Below are positions 10,867 through 24,294 of a stretch of DNA of 64,000 nt, piece after piece (position 1 is the stretch's first letter; every line of letters starts with the position of its first letter). The stretch comes from Protonemura montana (lineage: Eukaryota > Arthropoda > Insecta > Plecoptera > Nemouridae): assembly GCA_947568835.1 (NCBI GenBank), contig OX387606.1, positions 22,049,225 through 22,113,224 of the forward strand. The letters are read 5' to 3'. The notes beneath the pieces were generated by a model that saw nothing but the letters and a program-made list of their open reading frames with translations, was not told the DNA's origin and searched no databases. The translations under genes and the position numbers were made by a program.

Positions 10867-13800
10867 ATGACAGAGGGGTACGGGTCGCTGGGGGAGGGTG
10901 CTCCGAGTCTGGTTGCCACGGTGACAACGAATCATGCTAAAATGCTATTGAAAGTGGGTGATAATTCCGTGATGCTCTGTCATTTTATGCCCATTCCATC
11001 AGAGGGTAGTACAGCAGACAGATGCCACTCCGAAGCTCTCTACGGTCTCCAAGCTACAATGTCGACATCGCTGACAATCCCCGAGCGAACCTGTTCAGCA
11101 AACACAGACGAAGTTGCCGTTGACATTCAGTGAGTTTTATTTAAGCATGGCTTTTTGTGTAAACATGACAAGTGTTTTTTCTTAAAAGAAAATATATTTT
11201 CTTTATTTTGTTTGGTTTGTGGAAAACGCGGGACTATTGCTAAATTTAATTTCTTAGCACTGATGAAAATGTCCATTTCATTGAACCAAGAACATTTGTT
11301 CCTCGGTTCCTTGACGGGTATTTTATTGAATTCCATCAATTATTGATAAACATTTAATCATTCTACCTCAAAGTGAACTAAATTTTTTATTTTAAAATTT
11401 CATAAAAGAAAGACCCGAAGTAATTAAAATGGTTTGATAAATGGATATCGTCTATTTGCGTAAGTGATGAGCGATTTTTGATTAAAATTATCGAAGCTTG
11501 TGAGAAAATTTTCGAGAAATAGGAATCACAATAATAATTTTCAAGCCGGTGATTCAAAATTAAACAACCTGTCTGTTGATTGCAGTGAAACCACTCTTTT
11601 ATTTTAAGGGGATTGCAGTGGTTTATTTTTTATTTTTTCCCTGAGAGACCGAGGAAACAAAATAATATTTTTTATTCTTCATCTAGGGTTGGTATGAACT
11701 GTTTAATGAACTTAAATAATTTCTTTGGGTGAAAATTTTCCTGAAAATGTTTGAAAATTCTCTGGCATCGACTCTACTTTAAAAAGAAAGCTTTTCAAAA
11801 TGGCAAGCTCGTGGATTTTTTGTTTGTTTGTTTGTTTGGTTTAATAGTGTTTTGGCAAACTATGGGATCCACAGCTGCTACGTTTGTAAAATACCGATTC
11901 ACTAACTGCACTGATATCCCGAACAGACTGCTGTTACGACGCTAAAACACTACCAACGCTACAAAGACAAAATCAAATGTTCGATTTTTTAAAATATCAA
12001 TCAGTTTTCACTAGTGTTATGAGTTTATTTATTTATTTCCTTTTTTCCTAGAAAAAACTGCAATTTGCATGTAAAATACAGGTGGCAGAAAAAAAACCGG
12101 GTGTAGCTGTATCTTATTGATACGGCCGATATTTAAGCGTGACTACGTTCAACTACCGCGGAGGTACGTAGGTCAACTACAGTACTAACCAAACTTCACG
12201 TGCAAGTTTTACATCTCTCTTTATTTGGGTTGTGTTTTTATATCTAATTTACATGCTGAAGGACAACACAGATTGGGATGGAAGTGTCATCTTGCGATAT
12301 ATATATTTTATTTTGCATTAGTCTAATGACGAGTGCTAAAAACGCCGCCTCCTCTCACGCCTCCAATATTTATTTTATCGAAAATAAAAAAAAGTGCTTC
12401 TAGAGAATTATCTGAACTATTGAATGATAATAAATCGCATTCTGTCCTTTGTTTCCTGTAGGCTGTAGAGGTTGTTACACATTTGCCATTTTGGAGAGCA
12501 AATCCGTACATGCCTCCCTATATAATGCGCTTTAAGACGTAGTCACGTTAAAATACTAAAACGTGCTAAAACTATTCGCCTAAACTATTTTCTAACACTA
12601 ATTCTTACATCTTTCTTTTGAAAATTTGAAAATTTTTTCCAGTCCCTTCCATTGCACTTTTCTTCGCGATCGGACAAGTAATGTGGTCACCCAGTAGAAT
12701 TCGGTCATTTCAGAGCATAAATAGACCTGAATGGACCCGAGTTAGGGCCTACTCCACTAGAACTTAAGTTTAAAAACTGCAAAATTCTACTAAAAATGTC
12801 AATTGGTTTAATAATAGCATCGCGTTTATTCTCGCATGTAATCTCGGAGCATTCGAAATCCACTAACAGCCATAACTCTCTAGAGGTGGCATCCATTTAG
12901 TTTCGAGGAAAGCAACACAAGTTCTTATTTGTGACAACTCAAATGATTTTCACGAGTAACATTTCACTTAATGCGTTGCCAATTAGCTGTTAATTAGTGG
13001 ATTTTCAAGCGATCCATTCTAACAACATCCATTCTTGTAACGCCTACTGCTACCTGCCCCCCCCCCCCCCCCCCCCCCAACTGTGCAAGGATGTTTGAAT
13101 TTCTCGGCGCGTTGAGCTGACATGGCTCCTCCACAGCCACATCAAGGTGATCTTCAATTTTGCACGAAGCCGGACATCGATTTACGTTTTTTAATTGTGC
13201 TAAAAGAAGGAGGAGGGGGGGGGGGGAGAGACTATAATATCAAGTAAATCACAGTAATTATCACAGGACTTTGTTTTATTAAATATTAAATGGTTATTAC
13301 CTTATACCGAAATATGTAAGCGCACGAAACGGGAAAATATCACTGTAAAATATTTTCTCGTTTGCCGCGGCCGCCTTGCGTCTCTTTAACCTCACTTCAT
13401 CCAAATACGCAGCTGCGATTTGAAAGCCGCGACTTCGGACAGAAAAAGTTTGCGAATACCTATTGTGTGATTAGGATGAAATATTATTTAAATTGCAAAC
13501 GCTTGCAATGCGCGGGGTATTTTATTATTTTCAACACTATAGCCGTCTCAAAAATTAATGCCCAAACGGGGACTCGAACTTCGATCCCCACCTATCGCGA
13601 GTGTTGCCCTGAAACGTTGAGCTATTTCCACACTGGATTTTTGGGACGATTTTAGTATATTAGATTTTTTTTAGTTGTATTTGATTTTAGTGTATTTGAA
13701 TTCAACGTCAAATTGGAGTTATTCGAGATTGACAGGTTGTGACGTGATATAGCGTCACTAGAATCAGAGTGACTGTGAGTATTCACAGCCTCTTGGTTCT

Positions 13801-15251
13801 ACTCCTTGGAGATCTGTCATTCTCATCAAATACACTAGAATCGTCTTAAAAAGCCAGTGTCCAAATAGCTCAATGGGTTAGAGCAACACCCGCGCCAGGT
13901 GGAGATCGGGGTTCGAGTCCACGTTTGGGCATCAATTTTTGAGACGGTTGTAGTGTTGATAATAATAAAATACCTTATGTGTGACCTCGCGGCTATAGCT
14001 TCGGAAAAGTTAGCGAATAGGGGTCCTGCAAAATTCAGCTTGTTTCTATTTTTGTTTAACCTAGGTTTGTTGAAAATGCCGGCGCTTGGGCTAGATCGGT
14101 TCGTTTTTTGGATTTACGTTGCGCTGTCACATTTTCACGGCGATTCGATCGGGTTTTGCAGGTGAAATGTTGAAAAATACCAAAAAATTAACGGAAAATG
14201 TCTGACAACAATGACTTTTTGGTCATTTCACCATCGAATTCGTAGCGTAGCAACGGAAGTTTCAATTTTCTTTCATCCTTGAGCTCTGAATTTCCGTTGA
14301 CTTTTCCGCCAGCCAGACTTTTTTTGCCAGCCTAATGTGAAATCGGTGTGTTACCTCGAAGAGTCAAATTCTAGTTTTCCTGAGTTCCTATTGCCAACTA
14401 TGGACAGGAATTGAAGCGACTGTAGCGACTGAAGCGACTGTCACATTCAGTAGAATTAACTGTCTCCATTCAGACTCTACTTAACCTTCTACATTTCCAC
14501 GGTTTTACTATTATAATTTTTCAGTAATCGTGGAAACTGTTGTTCAATGTAATATCTGCCATTTATGCATGAAATCTATTTTTAAAGAAATTGTCACTTG
14601 AATAATTGTGATCTGTGTGCTTGCAGGACTGACACCGAAGATGCAGTTAGGCCTCCTGAAAACTTTTTCAGCAGAATTGGGGGGTTTTTTCAGGACATTT
14701 TTGCAAAACTTTGCTTTAAGAAGAGAGTGGTTCGGGTGGCCAAGAAGGACACCTCGAGCGAGCCCCGTTCAAAAGACGTCAGAAAACATAATCCATCGCT
14801 ACGAGAGTGGTTCGTTAAAAAACAACATTTCAGCGGTGAGGCAAAGCTGAAAAGTAAAACTGTGGATGACCGTTATTCTACCGGTGAGAAAGGACATGTA
14901 AATGTAAATGTGATGAACTACGATGCTCAAATAAGTAATATTCTTTTGGAAGCGTCTCCGACACCCGTGACGAAGCCACGTGACAAATTCTTGCCCCCAT
15001 TTGATCCTGTAACGGGTCTCGTGAACCCAAACTACGCTAAGCGGGAAGAAACGGACACCCAGAACACTGACCCGGGGTGCAGTCAAATTGAAAAGCCAGC
15101 CCAAAAGACACAATATGGTAAAAGCGCAGACCAAATCACTGGCGTACAAGAAATTAGGGAGTGGCTTGCACGGCCAATATTTTTGGAACCACGTGTGCAA
15201 TCATTAGAAGAATACATACCCCTAAGTACGTTTTTTGCCAACCGTAAATAA
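10867..15251 (+). CDS. Two-exon protein-coding gene, family not recognised (295 aa)
   Basis: Exon 1 is 10867-11129, starting with ATG and ending CA before GTGAGT (phase 2). Exon 2 is 14627-15251, following CTTGCAG and needing exactly two bases upstream, so the junction restores CAG and the frame stays open to a TAA stop: 888 nt, 295 residues. I recognise no domain. Visible traits are a signal-less, Ser/Thr-rich N-terminal third, an amphipathic aromatic stretch at about residues 99-121 (ENFFSRIGGFFQDIF then KLCFKKR), a basic and polar middle, and a conserved-looking PFDPVTGLVNPNYA segment. A possible donor (CTAAGTACG) lies just before the stop, so more exons may exist. The intron holds repeats only. 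Phase agreement and length argue for a real gene; function unknown. Confidence 0.5.
13057..13078. repeat. C22 homopolymer
   Basis: Uninterrupted run of C inside the intron of the unrecognised gene. Its length is probably unstable in assemblies. Confidence 0.9.
13490..13980. mobile_element. Foldback element with tRNA-like arms, full copy
   Basis: The two arms (about 13497-13640 and 13850-13975) are inverted copies. Each carries a tRNA-like module: in the right arm TAGCTCAATGGGTTAGAGC (D-arm/A-box-like), then GGGGTTCGAGTCC (T-arm/B-box-like), with TGTCCAAA and TTTGGGCA able to pair as an acceptor stem. The anticodon loop lacks the invariant T33 and one T-stem pair is broken, so this is not a working tRNA. 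The centre (about 13641-13849) recurs at 52990-53095. Confidence 0.75.
14053..14335. repeat. Dispersed repeat of about 290 bp, copy 2
   Basis: Same family and orientation as 5972-6258. It lies in the intron of the unrecognised gene, ending about 290 bp before exon 2. Confidence 0.6.
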
Positions 15252-17687
15252 TATTCTAGAAAAAAATGATTTTCGGTACTAAATTACAATATATATATAT
15301 ATATATATTTTTTTTTTGCATATTAATACTGCTTTATCGTGAGCACTAGAATGGGCATGAAGGTCTGAAAAGTGTGGGGGGGGGGGGGGGGGGTTCAAAG
15401 ATTAAACGTATTTAAGTTTTGGTGGGTTCAACAATCAACTCAATTCTCCTTATGTTAAGAACTGAAGATTTTGCAGAGGGAGTGCTCCCTGCCCTCAAAC
15501 CTTCAAACGCATTCCCGCCTCTTTTTAATTATTGCTTGCACAACTAAGTCGAACTGAGACTGAAATGATGCTGTCTTCGCGTTCTCCGATTTCACCAACT
15601 TGCTTGAGGCGATTGCTTATTTCACGAAACTTCTAGGAAAGGTTACACAAAGCAACACAGGTCGTCAAAAATGCATCGAATATTTGGTAGACAAGGGCTA
15701 TCATCATTATTTTTAAAGAACTTGTAACTGTAAGAATATATATAAGAATATAACAGAAGAAATTTGCAAAAATGTTCCCGTTTTTAGGAGGAACTGTCCC
15801 CCTACCACACGGGAAACGTTTTGTCTTAAAGTCAGAGCCAGAACGTCCGGTTAAAAAGAGAACATTCGACCACAATCGAACCAAATTTTCGACCAAATTT
15901 TAGGCTGAGTTTTGCCTAAAATAAGGGTGTCAAAAATATCATAAGTAAATGGATGGTAATACGAAACAATTACCCTCCCTCCTCTCCCCCCATCCTTCCT
16001 AATCACTCATTAACACTTGCATAACGAGAAACGGAATTTTCCGCGGATAATTGTACCCGGAGTTGGTAGGAATACCCCTAATATTATTTGAGGCTCAGTC
16101 AAAACCAAAAGGAAGGGGGTGAAATCGAATTTGGTGCAACTGAGGCTTTTTTTGTTGGTTGTTTTAGCAGTAAATTGAGGTTGTAGAGAGATTTACCCCC
16201 CCCCCCCCCCCTCCCCACATCACTCCTCTTTAGCCCATTCACTCAAAGACACTATACTGCTTATGTCTTCCCATTATATTTCAATAGGTATATATATTCC
16301 CAAATATTCTCCCATTCGTGAAGTCAGGAAAATTCGATATCAGGCAACTATAAATGGTTTATTCAAGTTGTAACGAGTCAAAAATAGCTTTTGATATAAT
16401 TTCGAAATCAATTCTGTAAAATCATTCAGTTGTCAATTGCCATCCCTCAGCTGTTAAGGATGTATCGTGAGAAAATGTCTGGTCGGTGGCCATCGCGCTT
16501 GGCATGTCAAGAGTTTCCTGGGGGCTACTGGAATTAGGATTAGAACCAGTAAATAATCTTCTTCCTAAATAGTAAATACGGTAGAAAATTAAACATTTTA
16601 CAACTACACTTTACCAGTCGATCACAAAGCTCGAAATGTTGAACTTAATTTCGGGCACGCTATAAGAGGGGCTACTTGTCCTTGCAAGCTTACAAGATAA
16701 ATTTAAGCTGAGTGTTCTTATTCCAACAATTCGATAAAAAAAAAGAAAAGTGTCAATATTGTGTAGTTTTAAATCGTCTAATGAAAGACTGTACATATAA
16801 GGATTTGAATTAAATGACTTTGTGAATGGTGAAAATAGAAAAAAATCACCGATGACTATGTCTTAGTCCAAGTCACTAGGTCTAAGTACTAGGTCCAGTC
16901 TTTAGGTCCAGCCGAAATGAGACCACCTAGTCCCTCTCCCCTGTCCCATATCAAAAGTGTTCGACAACAATATTCCACACAATGACTATTTATAGTGGAA
17001 TTCTAAGTGGAAAGTCTCTTGGTTTGAACTTCCTGGAACTTTCGCGTCTTCGGAAATGTGCTTGAGATCGGCTATATTTACTATTTCGGTTTTTCGAATG
17101 TTGTCAAATGAAGGGGGAGGGGGATAAATTTTAAACGTACAGTTACTTGTCTCGCCCGTCCTTTTTAGGGCTTAGTGTTCTCCAATTTTCTCGCCACATC
17201 AAATGGTGAAGAACTGCAGCCAGGAATTGATTCAAGTAGTAATTAGGTAAAAAAAGAACGTGTCTTTGAATATTTTGTAAGGAAGTGGAGAGTGATATTT
17301 GATGAGCGTTGGTTATCACTTGGTGATCTCTTTTGTAAAGGGCGTGATATTAAAACATGCCGTATATTGGTCTGAATTTTATAAAGAAGTCGGTTAGGAG
17401 TTGAAAATGTATGACGGGACATTTTTAGGGAATTCCACGTCAAATCAGTTCGCTTGGATTTTGTTTACCTTAACATCTCCGATTCTTTTCAAAATGTGAC
17501 CTTTTGTTACACAAGCCACGGAACGCAAACAAGGATATTATTCAAAATGCTACATGCAAGCTAGTGTAGGAGAGATGATCTTTCGAAGTTGGGCTCGTTT
17601 GGCGGTCCACGCTTGCACATTTCCTTATGTTCGTCGATATCTACAAAACAGAAGTTAATTGGACATTAATAGATAAAAAAATCCGCT
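15252..17687. other. Non-coding stretch with simple repeats
   Basis: Holds a short (TA)n (15290-15309), a G18 run (15376-15393) and a C16 run (16196-16211). No exon with domain support was seen on either strand. Confidence 0.5.
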
Positions 17688-17790
17688 TTTTTATTATCAT
17701 CAACACTAAAACCGTCTCAAAAATTGATGCCCAAACGGGGACTCGAACCCCGATCTCCACCTATCGCGGGTGCTGCTCTAACCCAAATAA
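17688..17790 (-). mobile_element. tRNA-like element, one arm
   Basis: Contains GACTCGAACCCCGATCTCC, which reversed gives a B-box GGTTCGAGTC, plus ACCGTCTCAAAAATTGATGC. It is a single arm of the foldback family, truncated inside GTGCTGCTCTAACCC. Confidence 0.7.
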
Positions 17791-19003
17791 TAGCGGTGTT
17801 AATTGTAGGTACGTACTGTGTATTGAATTGTGTAAGTTTTGTGTACATGTATTGTGTACGTATTGTTAAGCTGTTTATGGGTGTATATTTTTTAATCAGG
17901 TACATACCTTTGGTCTGAGAAGAATGGACATACGGAAAGAATTTAGGGTAGATTTTTTAACTTGTCTTTATTAATTCGGCACGCATTCATTATAATTATA
18001 CTTATATCTAGCACTTCTTTATTTACTGTGGCTATTGAATTTGAAAAAATTGTCTGCTGCCAACTTTGGGTAAAGAAGGTATGATATGAAATTGAACTAC
18101 GACCGTGATTACAAATTTTAAAGTAATTGTATTTTCTATTTTGCATGGCAATTATATTGGCTCAAGTGGAAAAAATCTATAAATTTATAAATCTTTTATC
18201 AGTAGTTACGTCCTTCAAAACGCTCAAGAGCAAAGAAGAGGAAGTTTTTCTACAAGATTGCATATTTGTAAGAATGTAGATACATACATATCACTAGTGA
18301 AAAAAGATGCCCAATAAACGAGTGCCAAATTTTACTGTTAAATTAGCATCTGAAGTATCTAGCGAGGAAACCAAACGAAAAGCTTGGTGAGAAAATGAAT
18401 GAAAATATTTATTGATTCTAGGATCCCAAAATTATAAAAATACACAATAATAATAATAATAAAAAGTTTATTGTCATTTTGGTCAGGTGTGACATGTGAC
18501 AGTCAGAGATATAAAAGTAGCCCATTGGCCCAATACATCATTTGCAGTTTAAAAATTCCTGTGTTGAGTAAAAACATTTGTCAATGAGATAATATTTAAC
18601 ATTGTTTCTAAAGTCATGATAGTTCTGAGAAACTTTTACAACTATGTCCCTAAGCAGCGCTTTAAAGAGTTTTGTGACATCTACGTAGCCATATTTCTGT
18701 GAACATTCCTTTCCTTTTAGAACTTTTGATCATTTCTGTGGCAAAATGTATCTGAATAAGAAAATCAATACACAACAGACAAAATTAATTTTAATTGAGA
18801 GTTCAAGTTCCGATCCGAGAGTGAAATCGGCTGAGTATGAGAAATAGGACTGATTTTCTATGATAGAATCGAAAGTATGATAGATTGATTTATACATAGA
18901 GTGAGCGTTGACCATAAAGGGAATGTGTATTTCTGAGTTCAGATTTAATGTAACGCAGAAAAATTAATACTGTATTTATATTGCGACAGAATTTATATTG
19001 CGA

Positions 19004-19053
<50 letters not shown>

Positions 19054-19861
19054 CAGATAATTCTGATTTGTTTAGTTTTAAATTTTTTATCATTTTTGCT
19101 GAAAAATGTGTCTGTATGGTAAAGCATCACGCAAAGCAGTGTACATTAGAATTTAAATAAGAAGACATTTAACGTTTTGACATATTGTTTGGCTAATTGA
19201 AAAGCTTGAGGCTTCTTTATTGATTTCATATTATCAGCAGATGACCTAAAGTGATAATGATTTGGTGTTGTGTTGTATACTTAAAGTAATAGCAATTGTT
19301 GTTATAATTACTTATATGTATTCTATGTGTTGTTACTGGTAAACAAAGATTTTTAGGCATTGTTACTCAAAAAAGTCAATAGATTACAGCCAAATATTGT
19401 TACTATAAAAAGATATTCTACTTATAGTTAAAATTAATAGATCGATATGCAAAATAAAATCATGTATTTGTGTTAGATATGTCAAAGTTAAATGCTTCAA
19501 AAGTAAAGATAAAAACGCTACAAATGTCTAGTTTTTTCAATACGAACATGGATCAAATGCATGAAAACTTAACGCTCCTAACCATCCTCTCAAATCCAGG
19601 CAAGTGTATCACAACCCATCCTCTCAATTCCAGGCAAGTGTATCACAACCCATCCTCTCAAATCCAGGCAAGTGTATCACAAGTTTTGGTGTAGCATTTG
19701 GTGTGAGAAAATAATTTCTTTTACTTTGTATTTGTTTTAATATTTAATTTAATTTCACCTTCTAGGACACAGAGTACCTGAAAAGAGGGACACAAAAACG
19801 ATCAATTTTTTAGCCACATTTTTGTCGTTTGCTGAAATAGCATCTTTGCTAATTTCTCTTG
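17791..19861. other. Non-coding stretch with simple and tandem repeats
   Basis: Includes a (TA)n microsatellite (about 19005-19051) and three copies of a 34-bp unit with core CAACCCATCCTCTCAA and CCAGGCAAGTGTATC (19589-19683). The stretch at about 18400-18700 may be the 3' end of an old LINE, but I cannot support that with a frame. Confidence 0.5.
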
Positions 19862-20150
19862 AACTTGTTGTGTTCAACGACGCACTGTTTTGACAACTTA
19901 CCCTGTGGCATACATCTTGAGGCGGTCGGTGAAAGGGTAGGTGAAGATGACCTTTACCTAAACTACAAGGGAGGTGGGAAAACACGACGCTGGCACGTAG
20001 CTACTCACAAAGAGCACAAAGAGATGGTACTACGCAAGCAAGAGGATTTTTCCACAGTTGGCGAGAATGATAAGCTAGGTGAGTGAAGTTTTAGTACTCA
20101 CTCAATCTTTTAAACTATCTCCGGAACAGAACTGGCCATGAGTATGACTA
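19862..20150 (-). mobile_element. Decayed 5S-derived SINE
   Basis: Carries the reversed tail (GTTCAACGACGCACTGTTTT), a diverged body, and CTCCGGAACAGAACTGGCCATG near the 5' side. Many substitutions mark it as an old copy. The open frame across it is incidental. Confidence 0.6.
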
Positions 20151-20654
20151 TGATGGAAACATATTTACTTTTCCAGTTGTTGGCAGCTAAAATCATACAC
20201 GAAATTATAACGATGGACCCAAAATTAGAATAATTAGACACAATTAGAATAAAACGTATTAGAGTAAGTTCTGATATCAAGAATTGTTAAAACATTCAAA
20301 CTTAAATGAAATCATGAAAAACTCAATTCTTGGACGGGAAATATGAAAACCTGGAACGACTTAATTTCAGTTAGTCAGTTTGTTAGGTATGCGGTCATCG
20401 TTGTAGTCATGGAAAAATCATTTCATGTTAAAAATTGAAACTATTCTTGACATCCTTATTATAGGAAGAAAATCTTAGATTTTATCCAAGTCATTCATTA
20501 AGTACTATAAAAATGAGAGAATACTAACTTTTGTTCGCGATTAACATCTGATCAAAAGAAGGGTAGTGATCCCAAGTGGATAGATAAAACAATCGCATAC
20601 TGAAATCACGATGATTAAAAAAAAAGGCATCTACTCTTTTTAAATAGTGATCCG

Positions 20655-21582
20655 GTACGGCCGGTACGTGGCCTACTCCTGTCGAAGAGCACCAAGGGGA
20701 CAACAAGCTTAACATCCCTTCTGAAGGACGGTACAACGCGGACATCCGGATTCCTCCACGAATCCATGTTGTTGAGAGGTTGAAAAGCAAGGCGAGTGAA
20801 GTTCCTGTACTAACTTGTATCCCTCCAACCTCTCTCCCGAACAGAACTGGTCTTGTGTATGATGGTCACCCATCCAATACCTGACCCAGCGCTGTGTTGC
20901 TTAACTTCGGTGAATTCACTCTGCGCTATTGATTTGAACTGCTGCACCATGCCATGGGCGAGCAGGAGAATGAAATGTACTCATTTTGAGAGTAATATCC
21001 TAATTAAACTGATGTCTGCCTCGTGGCACGGCGGCGACCGTAACTTAATTACCATCGAGCCTGGTTCACTTTCCAAGTGATTTAATTTGCTGTTCCTGGA
21101 TTGCCAATGCGTTGCCTAGCAACTATCAAGGTACAGCACCGGCACGTTATTAGGCCAAACTATTTACTCCATGTGCCCATGTTTTGCGTCTCGTACCGAG
21201 AGGCACTGACCATTAAACCTCGTTGCGCTGATATTCCTAGTAAATGCTGGTCGTTCATTGGAGATCAACGACTCTTTGAAATCTGATTTAAACTCCAAAC
21301 GCTTGCAATGCGCGGGGTATTTTATTATTAGAAACATAATAATCTCTCAAACATTGATGTCACGAAAATCTACTTTGTTTGATATTAATGTTTAAAAATC
21401 AAGAGAGACTTTGATGTCGGATTTCTGCCCCGGGGACCGCGGTTCGGTTCCTGGCGTGGCAGGTGTACGGTGGGCAGGTGGCTCCCCGCTTGGATCTAGG
21501 ACGCACCTTGCGTCGTCACACAGATTCATACGACTTTCTAGCTTCATAGTCTCTCAGCCCTCCCCGAATGTCGGACCCGGTC
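20655..21582 (-). repeat. 5S-SINE joined to the long dispersed repeat, copy 2
   Basis: 20655-20910 is a reversed 5S-derived SINE (CACCAAGGGGACAACAAGC, CATCCAATACCTGACCCAGC). From 20715 onward the sequence parallels 1164-2038 without rearrangement, ending in the GC-rich TCAGCCCTCCCCGAATGTC segment. Confidence 0.8.
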
Positions 21583-22059
21583 TGGGATAGCTGCCCTTAT
21601 AGCGCAGCTCCTCGGTATAGGAATCCAGGAGGAACTGGACAGGAATATTTCTCTATCCCAGTTATCCGGTATTGGGTACATCCGTCCTATCATCTGGTAT
21701 GTGAATTTTATTCATAACAAAGACTAGATACATTAAGATTCTTCCAAACACTCAACCTTTTGATACAACCGTGACGTCGCTAACAACATCTTCTCTGATT
21801 GGTCGACAGAGTGACCTTCAAACCTAGGTTTCTCCAATCATATTGTTTTGTTATGTTTATTGTTTTGTTTGTTTATTCCAGTTTGATCATACACATGATA
21901 TTTGGAGTTGTCTCTCAATTACAATTACAATACAATTTAAGTTGTAAATAAATAAAATATACAATAACTTATAAATATGCAATAAATACAATATAGGTAC
22001 AATAAGTATACAGTATCATACATTTAAAATCTAAAACTAAAATTGTATAATTCTAAAAT

Positions 22060-23620
22060 TCTGGACAGAACGTCGAAACTGAGTAAAAACATTTTTCAAT
22101 TAAAAACTCTCTTAGCTAATGCTTGAAACCTGGATTCGAGTGTTCTTTTAAAATATTTGGGAGTGCGTTACACAATAGAACGCCGGCATGAAAAAGGGTT
22201 CTTCTTTGACGCTTTGTAATTGATTTTGCTTACTCTAGGGTTAGTGCGTCCGCCTGTGTTGTGTTTTCGTGCTGTGCTGGGGGCAGTGACATTTGAGTGT
22301 TCGAGTACAAATAAGATGGTGCAGTAAATATTTAATGATGGTAGTGTCATGATTTTAAAAGTTCTAAAATGCGGTTAACAATTATCTTTATAAAAGTTTA
22401 TTGCACAAGGGTTGCGACTTGTCTGTGCTAGTGTTCTAAGGGCTCGTTTTTGGAGTAAGAAAAGTCTTTTTGTGTGGTGAGATAATCTCCAAAATATTAT
22501 TCCATATTGAACTCTTGATTGGATTTGTGCATGGTAAACAATTATGGCAGAGGTTACGCCTGCAATTTCTACTATCTTTTTGACAAGGAAACATCCTGTC
22601 GTTATTTTTTTGGCATTTAAGTTGATGTGCCTTCTCCAGTCTAATGATGAGTCTATTATGATCCCCAAAAATGTCGCTTCCTGGGCCACGGGTATACTCT
22701 TTCGATCTAGTTTCATGAGTGGACTCATACGGCTTGCTCCGTAATTATGTGTATGTGAGAACTGGATTATTGTTTTTTCTTGATTAAGTAATAGGTTATT
22801 TTCATGGCAATAGTCAGCTACCTGTTCGATCGCTTCGGACCCTACTTTGCTCAGATTAGTTTCGTGAACCTCGCGTATGAAGTGGGTCGTGTCATCAGCA
22901 AAAAGGGTTAACTTTCCTGTTGGTATTTTGTCGGTAATACTATTAATGAAAATGATAAACAACTACTGACAACTACTGCCCTACAGTACACTGCCCTGTG
23001 GTAGACCAACGACAACGTTAGTAAATATTTGTTTGGAGGAGGTAGACGTACCCTTATCTCCAGTGATAGTTACTTCTTGCTGTCTATCCGCTAGGAACGA
23101 TCAAATCCATGTTTGTGCAACACCAAAAATCCCCAAATTTTTGAGCAAGGTCTGATTTCTGGTGTCGAAAGCCTTGGAATAGTCATAAAATATCCCAATT
23201 GTATTTCTTTTGTCGTCTAGCGCTCTAATTACGTCATTTACAAAGCCAGCAATCGCGGTAGTAGTCGATTTATTTTTTACTAAACCGTGTTGAATATTAT
23301 TTAGCAAATTATACGTTTCCAGAAACTGCCATAGTCTTGTGCTAAAGATTTTTTCGAATATATTTGAGAAACTTGAAAGGATTGCGATAGGACGATAGTT
23401 TTGTACGCAGAATTTATCTCCTTTCTTGTAGATAGGTTTGATAATTGTTTTTTTTAACATATGTGGAAATATACCTTGTGACAGAGATGCGTTAATAACA
23501 TGCAATAGAGGTTCGACAAGACATGAGCTTACTTCTTTAATTATGTCCCCCGGTACACCATCAAATCCTGCCGATCTTTTGTTGCAGACATTTTTAATTT
23601 CTCATATAGTTAATTGTTTC
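22060..23620 (-). pseudogene. Non-LTR retrotransposon relic (jockey/CR1-like reverse transcriptase)
   Basis: Reading from 23620 downward, the translation shows typical reverse-transcriptase blocks: a FDGVPGDIIK segment, QNYRPIAILSSFSNIFEKI (domain 2-like), a palm segment YDYSKAFDT, and after an interruption LTLFADDT (the FADD catalytic motif), a thumb region, and a C-terminal tail continuing to about 22170. The frame is broken by a stop near 23101, a stop in the GLPQGSVL block and a frameshift near 22970. There is no endonuclease domain upstream, so it is 5'-truncated and dead. It lies about 675 bp beyond the GR-A stop codon on the same strand. Confidence 0.85.
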
Positions 23621-24294
23621 CTAAGGGTGTAAGAAAAATGTTTTTATTGCTCAAATAATTGGCTCGAAGCTTTTTTACAGTGACTTGTTACAGATAACCT
23701 GTCTCGGGTTTTATCGCCCGGCCACTGGGAATGACGCTCAGTACCTAAGTGAAGTCAAGCGTCCTGTCCTCGCTACGCCTACCCCTTTAAAGTCCTCTAG
23801 CTGGTTTCTGGAGAAGCATTCTGAAACTGATTGCATTTGCCAGTCCTCACAAAGCTTTCAGTAAATTCTGTTGTACGAACAAGTTAAACTCCCTTTAAAC
23901 TTTGTTTGCTCTGACAGTAGTTGTCAGTAGGTACGCCCAGTAAGTACGTACAGGTCACAGTACGGAGTGGACCCAGTGAGATTTGTTTCCTCGCTCAGTA
24001 GATCTGGAACCTAGTGATGAAGTCATGCAAAGCGAAAGTTATGCTACCTACATTTTTTTTAGGAAAAACCGCTTTCCCTTATGACTTGAACTGTCTTTTC
24101 AGGTGGCAATGGCAAAAACGTTTCTGACGAAAGCCCTTTGGCGTCATCATGACGTCATGGTGATGCCCAGTCCGTAAGAGTAGATACCATTTCAAAGTCC
24201 ATTAATTTGATTGTTTTCACAGAGTTATGGTAAAAATGTCTCTAGAGGGCTGCGAAATGGCACCTTCTTTTATCGGACGGGCGTTGCAAGCTTA

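Noticed and set aside
13850..13932. Functional tRNA (Ala-like CGC anticodon)
   Set aside because: The loop lacks T33, the T stem has a broken pair, and the sequence is a repeat arm found many times in the window.
14799..15200. 133-codon minus-strand frame
   Set aside because: Lies opposite exon 2 of the two-exon gene, has no splice support, and reads as an antisense shadow.
19859..20086. Exon-like frame ending at a GTGAGTG donor
   Set aside because: The whole stretch aligns in order with a reversed 5S-derived SINE. The frame and donor are incidental.
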